From JBGPYB01 sp041493035 (GTDB taxonomy: Bacteria > Acidobacteriota > Vicinamibacteria > Fen-336): a stretch of DNA of 17,335 nucleotides. Location of the stretch: NCBI GenBank assembly GCA_041493035.1, contig JBGPYB010000100.1:1-17335 (forward strand), in the 5' to 3' direction. The notes beneath the pieces are model-generated. The model saw only the letters and a list, made by a program, of their open reading frames with translations, searched no databases and was not told the origin of the DNA. This document shows positions 8,040-13,960 of this stretch, piece after piece. The position numbers and the translations under genes were made by a program. Position 1 is the stretch's first letter. Every line of letters starts with the position of its first letter.

Positions 8040-8315
8040 ATGCAGCTGGCCGATCTGCCCGGCGGCGACCTGGTGGAGCAGGGTCTCCGTGACTTGGCCG
8101 CCGGCCAGGAAAGCGACGCAGCGCTCCTTGTTCTCGTCGGCTCGCCGCGGCTCCGCTCCCTGGGGATCGACGTGCCTCGGAGCGACCTCCCGCGTCCGGA
8201 GCATCGGCTCTACGAGAGACTCGCGAGGACGGACCCCGACAGCGCCCATTCGCGTTACAACGCCCTCATACGCCGCCTGGTGAGCTTCGAGCGCGCGGCC
8301 GAATGCGCCAAGTAG
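8040..8315 (+). CDS. Small hypothetical protein paired with nucleotidyltransferase (possible antitoxin)
   Basis: This 91-residue protein has no domain I can name. It appears soluble and mainly helical: a middle stretch ALLVLVGSPRL could be a strand, and the C-terminus SRYNALIRRLVSFERAAECA is amphipathic, a likely partner-binding surface. Its last 13 nt, stop included, overlap the start of the nucleotidyltransferase gene, so the two are translationally linked. Small genes in this position next to DUF6036/AbiEii-like nucleotidyltransferases are plausible antitoxins, but nothing here proves it. ATG 8040 is preferred over ATG 8032, which is in another frame and does not run into the partner gene. 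There is no Shine-Dalgarno; expression is probably leaderless from the TACAAT box. Confidence 0.65.
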   Translation: MQLADLPGGDLVEQGLRDLAAGQESDAALLVLVGSPRLRSLGIDVPRSDLPRPEHRLYERLARTDPDSAHSRYNALIRRLVSFERAAECAK

Positions 8316-8830
8316 CCGAAGCGGAGCGAATACGCCGATTCATGGCCGCTCTCGGTAAGGCGGCTCACGACGAGGCGCGCGTCTACTTCACGGGGGGCGC
8401 GAGCGCCGTGCTCCAGGGGTGGCGCTCCACGACCCTGGATGTGGACATCGAGATCATCCCCGACCGGGACGAGCTGCTTCGAGCCCTGCCGGCGCTCAAG
8501 GAGCGGTTGGAGATCAACGTCGAGCTAGCGGCGCCGTCTCATTTCATTCCTGAGCTGCCCGGTTGGGCGGATCGAAGCGTCTTCATCGTGCGCGAAGGAC
8601 GGGTCCAGTTCTTTCACTACGACTTCTACTCCCAGGCTCTGGCGAAAATCGAGAGAGGACACTCGCAAGATCGTGCGGACGTCGCGACGATAATCGGTGC
8701 CGGCCTCGTCACTCCGTCGCTCCTCCGGCAACTCTTCGATGCGATCGTCCCGGCCCTCTATCGCTACCCCGCGTTGGATCAGGCGGCGTTCAGGCGAGCG
8801 GTTGAGAGCGCCCTCGCCGAGCGGGACTAG
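8303..8830 (+). CDS. DUF6036-like nucleotidyltransferase (AbiEii/MNT-related, possible toxin)
   Basis: 175 residues carrying the nucleotidyltransferase signature TGGASAVLQGWRSTTLDVD at 30-48: G31-G32 of the GG motif, then D46 and D48 as the metal-binding DxD. A later block, QALAKIERGHSQDRADV (111-127), matches the conserved Lys/Arg/Asp segment after the catalytic core in DUF6036 and AbiEii-like proteins. Such enzymes transfer nucleotides to tRNA or protein, and several are toxins of toxin-antitoxin or abortive-infection pairs. The start at 8303 overlaps the 91-aa gene. A later Met (residue 14, position 8342) is possible and would keep the whole domain, so the N-terminus is less sure than the rest. 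It lies just upstream of higBA. Confidence 0.8.
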   Translation: MRQVAEAERIRRFMAALGKAAHDEARVYFTGGASAVLQGWRSTTLDVDIEIIPDRDELLRALPALKERLEINVELAAPSHFIPELPGWADRSVFIVREGRVQFFHYDFYSQALAKIERGHSQDRADVATIIGAGLVTPSLLRQLFDAIVPALYRYPALDQAAFRRAVESALAERD

Positions 8831-8843
8831 CGCGGCACGCCGG

Positions 8844-8872
8844 TTGACAATTACACGCTATCCATGTAGCGT
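8844..8872 (+). promoter_or_regulatory. higBA promoter
   Basis: A perfect -35 hexamer TTGACA (8844-8849) is followed, after 17 bp, by TAGCGT (8867-8872), a weak -10 that keeps TA at its first two positions. It lies in the 57-bp gap before higB and explains separate expression of the module. The weak -10 is itself one arm of an inverted repeat, as expected for an autorepressed TA promoter. Confidence 0.6.
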
Positions 8873-8873
8873 G
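8854..8873. promoter_or_regulatory. Inverted repeat, candidate HigA operator
   Basis: CACGCTA (8854-8860) and TAGCGTG (8867-8873) are perfect 7-nt inverted arms separated by 6 nt. The right arm covers the -10 hexamer of the higBA promoter. Antitoxins of the HigA type bind such palindromes as dimers through their helix-turn-helix and repress their own operon. The position makes steric repression the obvious mode. Confidence 0.65.
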
Positions 8874-8887
8874 GAACTGGTGGATCC

Positions 8888-9178
8888 GTGATCCGATCGT
8901 TCGCGGACGAGACGACGGCCGATCTCTTCCGGGAGCGCAATAGTCGCGCGGCCCGACGCGTCCCTCGGAAGCTCTGGCGCGCCGCGCAAAGGAAGATGAA
9001 GGCGATCGACGTTGCGGCGCTCCTGGAGGACCTGACCGCCCCCGCCGGCAATCGCCTGGAGAAGCTCCGAGGCGATCAGGCGGGCCGGCACAGTATTCGG
9101 ATCAATGACCAGTATCGGGTGACGTTCCGATGGGAGGCGGGCGATGCGAACGAAGTCCGCGTTGAGGACTATCACTAG
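8888..9178 (+). CDS. higB: HigB-like RelE/ParE-superfamily toxin
   Basis: This 96-residue protein is typical of HigB in length and sequence: MIRSFADETTADLF at the N-terminus, the central RRVPRKLWRAAQRKMKAID helices, then GNRLEKLRGDQAGRHSIRIN and QYRVTFRW, the conserved core strands of the HigB branch of the RelE fold. Known members cut mRNA on the translating ribosome. Basic residues for RNA binding and catalysis are in place (R73, R79, R83 region), so it looks intact. It starts with GTG, with GGTGG 5 nt upstream. The toxin precedes the antitoxin, the usual order for hig. Its last 35 nt overlap higA. Confidence 0.92.
   Translation: MIRSFADETTADLFRERNSRAARRVPRKLWRAAQRKMKAIDVAALLEDLTAPAGNRLEKLRGDQAGRHSIRINDQYRVTFRWEAGDANEVRVEDYH
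9132..9137 (+). promoter_or_regulatory. Ribosome-binding site of higA inside higB
   Basis: GGGAGG lies 6 nt before the ATG at 9144, within the higB coding sequence. It is one of the best Shine-Dalgarno sequences in the window and fixes the higA start there, which gives the antitoxin an N-terminal extension of about 20 residues before the family core. A strong site would favour antitoxin over toxin synthesis. Confidence 0.7.
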
Positions 9179-9455
9179 GGATCCCGATTGGCTCGGCCCG
9201 GCGATCCCGCCGGGCGAGATGCTGCTCGAGGAGTTTCTCAAGCCCCTGGGCCTCGGTCAGGTCGAGGCGGCGCGCCGACTCGGGATCTCCCTCAATCGGC
9301 TCAACGAGATCGTGCTCGGGAAGCGCGGAATCTCCGCCGACACCGCTCTCCGGCTGGGGCGCCTGCTGAAGACGTCGCCGCAGTTCTGGATGCGGCTACA
9401 GGCCGACTGGGATCTGCGCCAAGCCATGAAGCGTCAGACCCGAGCCGCCTCGTGA
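9144..9455 (+). CDS. higA: HigA-like antitoxin, Xre-type helix-turn-helix
   Basis: 103 residues. The HigA core begins at IPPGEMLLEEFLKPLGL (about 21-37), followed by the Xre helix-turn-helix: QVEAARRLGISLNRLNEIVLGKRGISADTALRLGRLL. After it comes TSPQFWMRLQADWDLRQA, the conserved end of HigA proteins of the plasmid-maintenance type. It neutralises HigB by direct binding and represses the operon, probably through the palindrome at 8854-8873. The gene overlaps higB by 35 nt and is translated from its own strong Shine-Dalgarno. The module appears complete and functional. Confidence 0.93.
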   Translation: MRTKSALRTITRDPDWLGPAIPPGEMLLEEFLKPLGLGQVEAARRLGISLNRLNEIVLGKRGISADTALRLGRLLKTSPQFWMRLQADWDLRQAMKRQTRAAS

Positions 9456-9625
9456 AAAGAACCTCGCCCGGGGGCAACGGGACTCGCGTGGCTGGCGCGG
9501 CGACCCGTCACCGGGTGGGGGGTTTGTTCCAACCGGGGAACGGGCCGATCTCGATCTTGTAGCCCGTGGCCGAAGCGGCGTCGGCCATATGACGACCTGC
9601 TTGCGAAGCTACTTGTCTCGACGGC
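9456..9625. other. Gap with no clear gene; weak hairpin
   Basis: Between higA and the kinase remnant I find no supported gene. A 5-bp hairpin, ACCCG/CGGGT (9503-9516), is followed by G-rich then T-containing sequence, too weak to call a terminator. On the minus strand an open frame ends at 9508 with GPFPGWNKPP and may be the decayed tail of the kinase gene in a shifted frame. Confidence 0.4.
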
Positions 9626-9772
9626 GGCGATTTCGTAGATCGTGACGATGTTCGGATGGTTGAGGGAGGATGCGGCGCGGGCTTCCTGAACGAAGCGTCG
9701 GCGGCGGCTCTCGTCGGCCATACGCTCGGCGGGAAGAACCTTGAGCGCGACCAGCCGGCCGAGGCGCGCCAC
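9626..9772 (-). pseudogene. Remnant of a Ser/Thr protein kinase gene (N-lobe fragment)
   Basis: About 49 codons read as a kinase N-lobe: ARLGRLVALKVLPAERM, with the ATP-anchoring lysine in VALK, then FVQEARAASSLNHPNIVTIYEI, with the alphaC glutamate in QEA and the usual HPNIV. The glycine-rich loop that should come before is missing: upstream in frame the sequence is unrelated and runs back to the winged-helix/FHA gene. After YEI the kinase similarity stops and the frame continues to 9434 as non-kinase sequence. No HRD or DFG motif follows, so it cannot make an active kinase. It is truncated at both ends and lies downstream of the FHA gene on the same strand, so it was probably once its cognate kinase gene. 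Confidence 0.7.
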
Positions 9773-9831
9773 TTCTGTCTCCGTCGGGAAGCCATCCAGG
9801 GACCGCTGCGGTGGAGCGGCGGAGCCAGGCT

Positions 9832-10488
9832 CTAGCGGCTCCCTTCTGTCACTGTCGAGCCGTGCTCGGCCGAGGAGCGGAAGAGCAGCAGGATGCGCCC
9901 CAGCCGGAAGGTGGCACCGTCCGCCAGGCGGACCGGCGCCTTCACCGGCGCTTCCTGCTCGCCGAGGAACGTTCCGTTCTTGCTCCCCAGGTCCTCGAGC
10001 ATCGCCTGGTCCCCGCGCACGTCGATCCGGGCGTGGCGGCGTGACACGCCGGGCACATCGATCCGCACAGCGGCGGTCTCGTCGCGCCCCAGGACGTTCT
10101 CGCCCTCGACCAGCGGCGTGACCCGCCGCCCCCAGATCACGCGCGGCGCGCCGGTCGCCGGAATCGCGTCCGGCGAGGCCGGAGCGGCGACCTCCCCGGC
10201 GAAGGCGTAGCCGAAGCCGTAGACGGTCCGGACGTACCGCGGCTCCTTCGCGTCATCGCCCAGGGCGGCACGCAGCTCGGCCACCGCCACGGTCAGGCTG
10301 GCGTCCCCTACCGCCGTATCCGGCCAGACGTGCCCGCGGATGTGCTTCTTGCTCAGGGCCTTCGGCCGGGACCGGACGAGCAGGTCCAGCAGCTCGAAGG
10401 TCTTCGGCTGGAGGTGCACTTCCACGCCGGCGCGGAAGAGCTGGCGGCTGTCGGGGTCCAGAACGAGCTCGCCGAATCGAAGCCTCAC
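9832..10488 (-). CDS. Winged-helix DNA-binding/FHA domain protein
   Basis: 218 residues in two domains. Residues 1-97 are an OmpR/CadC-type winged helix: FGELVLDPDSRQLFRAG, LQPKTFELLDLLVRSRP, LSKKHIRGHVWPD, then LTVAVAELRAALGDD and the wing YVRTVYGFGYAF. After a Pro/Ala linker, residues about 115-205 are an FHA domain with its phosphothreonine-binding signature: GR at 134-135, SRRH at 149-152 and GSKNGT at 168-173. It should bind DNA and read a phosphothreonine, made by a Ser/Thr kinase, on itself or a partner. It has no receiver domain and no membrane segment, unlike CadC itself. The start is GTG with GAGG 8 nt upstream. It is divergent from the exported HExxH gene; the kinase remnant lies 59 nt downstream. 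Confidence 0.92.
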   Translation of the reverse strand: MRLRFGELVLDPDSRQLFRAGVEVHLQPKTFELLDLLVRSRPKALSKKHIRGHVWPDTAVGDASLTVAVAELRAALGDDAKEPRYVRTVYGFGYAFAGEVAAPASPDAIPATGAPRVIWGRRVTPLVEGENVLGRDETAAVRIDVPGVSRRHARIDVRGDQAMLEDLGSKNGTFLGEQEAPVKAPVRLADGATFRLGRILLLFRSSAEHGSTVTEGSR

Positions 10489-10547
10489 GAGCGCCCTCGC
10501 GGCCTTAGCAACTTGCTTGGAAGTCGATAACGCGTCGCTGATGGTAC

Positions 10548-10582
10548 GCGCCCTACCTTACTGACAGCAAGACGGTAGCGCC
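10548..10582. promoter_or_regulatory. Imperfect inverted repeat in the divergent intergenic region
   Basis: GCGCCCTACC (10548-10557) and GGTAGCGCC (10574-10582) form an imperfect inverted repeat with a spacer of about 16 nt, in the 136-bp gap between the divergent winged-helix/FHA gene and the HExxH gene. A regulator site shared by the two promoters, perhaps for the winged-helix protein, is possible. No convincing -35/-10 pair is seen here. Confidence 0.3.
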
Positions 10583-10624
10583 TGGCCAGGCGGCTCCCGC
10601 AGCGGATCGCGAAAGGAGTCGCCC

Positions 10625-11128
10625 ATGTCGAGAAAAGGAAGCCGTTCGTGTGGTCGGGCCGTCCTCGCCTCCGCCATCCTCCTCGCGGCCACCGGCGCCA
10701 ACGCCGCCGCGCCGCTCAAGCTCAGCGGATGGGACGCCGCAGCCGTGGACCGGGCGCGCAAGGGAGCCGTCAAGAAGCTCGAGAGCGCCGAGTGCCAGAA
10801 GGTCTTCACCGATTTCGCCGATGCCCAGGGCCGCTCGCTCCGGCAGAACCTCGAGGAGTGGAACGCGTCCCCCGCCGACTACATCAGCCTCATCCCCTTC
10901 CTCGACGGCTCGTCGCAGCCTCTGTGCCGGAAGACGAAGACGGCGCTCGTCGCCAACCCCGGAGTCCGGCGCATCTACGTCTGCCAGGCCTTCGCCGACG
11001 TCCAGCTCCGCCAGCCGGGAATCGCCGAAAGCATGGTGATCCACGAGGTCTTGCACACCCTCGGCCTCGGCGAAAACCCCCCGACCAGCATCGAGATCAC
11101 CCAGCGCGTGGAGTCGCGCTGCCGATGA
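10625..11128 (+). CDS. Small exported HExxH protein, putative metallopeptidase
   Basis: 167 residues with a clear Sec signal peptide: basic start (RKGSRSCGR), hydrophobic core AVLASAILLAATG, cleavage expected near ANA at 25-27. Close to the C-terminus is HEVLH (140-144) in SMVIHEVLHTLGLGENPP, the zinc-binding HExxH of zincin peptidases with the glutamate as catalytic base. A third metal ligand is not obvious; E150 six residues after the motif is a candidate. Four cysteines after the signal peptide (57, 101, 120, 166) could make two disulfides, which suits an extracytoplasmic protein. I do not recognise the family beyond this. ATG 10625 is preceded by AGGAG at 9 nt. It converges with the kinase gene, 22 nt away. 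Confidence 0.8.
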   Translation: MSRKGSRSCGRAVLASAILLAATGANAAAPLKLSGWDAAAVDRARKGAVKKLESAECQKVFTDFADAQGRSLRQNLEEWNASPADYISLIPFLDGSSQPLCRKTKTALVANPGVRRIYVCQAFADVQLRQPGIAESMVIHEVLHTLGLGENPPTSIEITQRVESRCR

Positions 11129-11150
11129 GGCCCGTGAGCAACGGCAACGT

Positions 11151-13070
11151 CTACGGCGCTTCCCAGTCGAGGGAATAGATGTCGCGCGTGCTGCGGTCGC
11201 GCATCACCATCGGGCTGTCGTCGGCGTCGAGTCCCATCCAGGGAACGGCGACCCAGGTCAGCAGCGGCATGTCGCCGATCTCGGCCCGCGCCTCGATGCG
11301 GCGCGAGGCGAAGGAATAGCAGTCGATCCGGTTCCCTTCCACGTCGAGGCCACAGAAGGCCTTACCGTCCCGCGTCCAGGTGGGATAGTTTAGCGGGAAG
11401 GGGCCGAGGTCTTCCCAGGCGGCGCGTTGCGGCCGGTACACCATGAAGATCTGCCGCCAACCCACAAGTCTCGAGGCCAGCACCTGGCCCTGCGGCCCAC
11501 ACTTCGGATAGAAAAGCTGCGCGGCGCCATCGAGCCGAGACAGGGCCCGTGTCTCCAGGTCGATCTTGTGGATGCCGGGAGTACCATCGAGCACGCTGAA
11601 GAGAAGCGTGCGCCCGTCGGGTAGGAAGCAGGGATCCCAGTACTGAGAGCCCTGCTCGGGTTTGGCGAGGACCTCGACAGCTCCGCCGTTCGCGGAGACG
11701 AGCCGGAGACTCCCGCGCTCATCACCCGCGGAATCCGCCCCGATGAATGCGACCTTCGTTCCGTCCGGCGACCAGGTGGGCAAGAAGGCTTGTAGGGGAG
11801 GACTCGTGAGGGGTAGGCGATCGCGACCGTCGCGCCGGCCACGCCAGAGCACGCCCTCGGGATACGTCACCCAGGCCAGCCATTGCCCGTCGGGTGACGG
11901 CCTGACCATCCCGACCGACTGGCCGTCCAGGAAACGTTCGAAGCGCTTCGACCGAGTGTCGTAGCGTTGCAGCTCCGCATTGCGGGTCCGACCAAAGGCG
12001 AGAAGGCCCCGGCCGTCGGGTCGCCCACCCACGTGGTCGAAGCTCACCGGACCGGCGGTCAACCGGACCGGGTACGGTCGGAACCACGGCAGCCAATGGC
12101 CCTCGCGAACCGCCGCAACGTCCCATCGCAATGCCGGCTGGTTGGTTTGGTCGAAGACGAAATAGCGGCCGTCCCCGGTCCATTCGCCTCTCTCGCCCGG
12201 CCAGAGCGGCCGCGGGGTCTCTCCCGCCGCGGAGCTCTCCCAAACCCAGCTTTCGCTGTCAGGGCCCGCCGGTCCCCGGCCAGTAAACCGGAACCGCTTG
12301 CCGTCGGGGGCCCAGCGTATCCATCTGGGCCACCCAACCGCAGGGATGTCGAGCAGTTGCCTTGCCCCGGTCCCGTCCGCTCGTGCGAGGAGGATGCGAC
12401 TCCCGTGCACCAACAGCAGGTGTTCCTCGTCCGGCGAGAGAGCCATGGAGTCCGCGCGGAGATCGCCCACACGCCGCGGGGCGCCCCGCGGAGCCGGGAC
12501 GAGCCAGACATTGCCGTTGGCTCCACCATCATCGGCGAGAACGAGAAGCGCGGATTGCTTTCGCAGAAACCCGCAAATCTCGATTCCGGATCGGAACGGA
12601 GTCGGCACTTCAACCGGCTCGCCTCCCGAAACGGGAGCCTGGCGGATTCGCCAGCGCCCCTCGTCGAGCACCACGTAATAGAGCCGGACGCCATCCGTCG
12701 TCCAAGTCGGCGCGGTTACGTGGGCGAAGTCCGGCCCCACGTTGAGCCCGAGGGGCCGGATGTTGGTAATTCGCGGCGGAAGCGGGGGCCGCAGAAGCCA
12801 GGCCGCACCGGCGAGAGCAGAGATTGCGACTACCGTCGCGATCACCCATCGCCTCGACCGCTGGGCCGCAACTCTGGGGCCGGTGCCCGAAGGCACGCCG
12901 CGGGTGCCAGACCCTGTCGCCTCCGATCCCTGCTGCAACCGCTCGAGGTCGACGAGGAGCTCGCCCGCCGTCTGGTAGCGCAGCCCCGGGTCCTTGTCCA
13001 GGGCCTTCACGATCACCGCCTCGAGCCCGGGGCTCACGGCCGCGTTCACGCTCCGCGGACTCTCTGGCGT
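11151..13070 (-). repeat. Paralogous direct repeat, copy A
   Basis: From its stop codon back to about 13070, this kinase gene aligns along its whole length with 15430-17335 in the same orientation. By hand alignment the first 151 nt (11151-11301 against 15430-15580) differ at 7 positions; the propeller regions differ more and contain small indels. The homology begins within a few nt of the stop codons, so the duplicated unit ends at about the gene end. Confidence 0.85.
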
Positions 13071-13772
13071 GTCGTGCAGGATCGCGTCGGTCAGGGCCGC
13101 TCCTTTCCTCTGCCCGAATGGCCGCCGGCCCGTCGCCAGCTCGTACAGCACCGCTCCCGCCGAGTAGATGTCCGTCCGGGCATCCACCTCCTTCCCCAGC
13201 ACCTGCTCGGGGGGCATGTAGGGGGGGCTGCCCACCACCTTGCCCAGCGCCGTATCCGTGTCCGTGTCCTCGCGAGCCGGTTCCGACGCTGGCCGCACGA
13301 CCCGCGCCAGGCCGAAGTCCAGGATCTTCAGGAGGCCGTCCCCCGTCAGGCAGAGGTTCGAGGGCTTGAGGTCTCGATGGATGACGCCCTGGTCATGGGC
13401 CGCCTTCAGTCCCCGTGCGAGCTGCGCTCCGAGTCGCACGACGTCCTTGGGTGGCAGCGGTCCTTTCTGTAGCGCCTCATCGAGGGTCGGGCCCGGGACC
13501 AGCTCCATCACCAGGTAGTCCGAGCCGTCCGCGCTGCCGAAGTCGAGGAGCGTCGCGACGTGGGGGTGGCTCAGGCGCGAGAGCGCCTTCGCTTCCTTGC
13601 GGAACCGGCTCCGGGACGCCTCGTCCGAGAGAAGACCCACTGGCAGGACCTTGATCGCGACGTCGCGATCGAGGCGCGTGTCACGGGCGCGGTAGACCTC
13701 GCCCATGCCCCCTGCCCCGAGCGGGGACACGACCTCGTAAGGGCCGAGACGGCTGCCCGTGCTGAGAGGCAT
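11151..13772 (-). CDS. Transmembrane Ser/Thr protein kinase with TolB/PD40-type propeller
   Basis: 873 residues. An N-terminal Hanks-type kinase has GAGGMGEVY (19-27), K41 in VAIK, E60, HRDLKPSN (132-139), DFG (152-154) and YMPPEQ (185-190), where PPE replaces the usual APE; all catalytic residues are present. A linker follows, then one membrane segment (about 309-327, WVIATVVAISALAGAAWLL). The rest is a propeller-like region with nine blade motifs of the SPDG type, for example WTTDGVRLYYV, LSPDEEHLLLV, WAPDGKRFRF, WSPDGTKVAFIG and FLPDGRTLLFS. The kinase should be cytoplasmic and the propeller outside the inner membrane, as a sensor; its ligand is unknown. The ATG at 13772 begins directly before SRLGPYEVVSPLGAGG, the usual kinase start. 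A close paralogue lies at 15430. Confidence 0.93.
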   Translation of the reverse strand: MPLSTGSRLGPYEVVSPLGAGGMGEVYRARDTRLDRDVAIKVLPVGLLSDEASRSRFRKEAKALSRLSHPHVATLLDFGSADGSDYLVMELVPGPTLDEALQKGPLPPKDVVRLGAQLARGLKAAHDQGVIHRDLKPSNLCLTGDGLLKILDFGLARVVRPASEPAREDTDTDTALGKVVGSPPYMPPEQVLGKEVDARTDIYSAGAVLYELATGRRPFGQRKGAALTDAILHDTPESPRSVNAAVSPGLEAVIVKALDKDPGLRYQTAGELLVDLERLQQGSEATGSGTRGVPSGTGPRVAAQRSRRWVIATVVAISALAGAAWLLRPPLPPRITNIRPLGLNVGPDFAHVTAPTWTTDGVRLYYVVLDEGRWRIRQAPVSGGEPVEVPTPFRSGIEICGFLRKQSALLVLADDGGANGNVWLVPAPRGAPRRVGDLRADSMALSPDEEHLLLVHGSRILLARADGTGARQLLDIPAVGWPRWIRWAPDGKRFRFTGRGPAGPDSESWVWESSAAGETPRPLWPGERGEWTGDGRYFVFDQTNQPALRWDVAAVREGHWLPWFRPYPVRLTAGPVSFDHVGGRPDGRGLLAFGRTRNAELQRYDTRSKRFERFLDGQSVGMVRPSPDGQWLAWVTYPEGVLWRGRRDGRDRLPLTSPPLQAFLPTWSPDGTKVAFIGADSAGDERGSLRLVSANGGAVEVLAKPEQGSQYWDPCFLPDGRTLLFSVLDGTPGIHKIDLETRALSRLDGAAQLFYPKCGPQGQVLASRLVGWRQIFMVYRPQRAAWEDLGPFPLNYPTWTRDGKAFCGLDVEGNRIDCYSFASRRIEARAEIGDMPLLTWVAVPWMGLDADDSPMVMRDRSTRDIYSLDWEAP

Positions 13773-13960
13773 TGTGGAAGCCTTGGCGCCGATTCTGCGC
13801 CCGAAGCGCGGGCGACGTCTACTCTCTTCTTTCGGCCGAGGAGTCGACCTTGCGAGTCCTTACCCGGCCCGCGGTGGATACTGCCATCTTCCTAAGTCAT
13901 TTAATTAGAGCCACTTTAGAGACCTGGTGTACAAGTAATAATTCCATTTATAATTCGTGC
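13773..13960. other. Divergent intergenic region with an AT-rich half
   Basis: This 188-bp gap separates the kinase gene (minus) from the ATPase gene (plus). Up to about 13890 it is GC-rich like the rest of the window. From about 13891 to 13960 it is strongly AT-rich (TTTAATTAGAG, AAGTAATAATTCC, TTTATAATTC), unlike anything else nearby. The ATPase frame stays open back to 13772, but that part looks non-coding. The kinase promoter must lie here; I cannot pick one with confidence. Confidence 0.6.
13949..13954 (+). promoter_or_regulatory. Consensus -10 box (leaderless) for the ATPase gene
   Basis: A perfect TATAAT begins 12 nt before the ATG at 13961, so transcription would start at about that ATG and the message would have no leader. 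No Shine-Dalgarno is present. The same 12-nt spacing is seen at 8028 before the 8040 gene. No good -35 is visible; the AT-rich flank may replace it. Confidence 0.55.

Noticed and set aside
8040..8315. HEPN partner of the nucleotidyltransferase (HEPN/MNT system)
   Set aside because: No Rx4-6H motif is present in the 91-aa protein.
9503..9525. Rho-independent terminator after higA
   Set aside because: The stem is only 5 bp and is followed by six G before a short, broken T run.
9434..9772. Intact 112-aa kinase-like gene
   Set aside because: Only the first 49 codons are kinase-like; both the glycine loop and the catalytic half are missing, so it is treated as a remnant.
11967..13472. 501-codon plus-strand open frame
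   Set aside because: It is antisense to the kinase/propeller gene and has an Arg/Pro/Gly-rich shadow composition.
13772..13960. N-terminal extension of the ATPase to an ATG at 13772
   Set aside because: The extension translates to non-conserved sequence across an AT-rich, promoter-like stretch; TATAAT 12 nt before ATG 13961 fits a start there.
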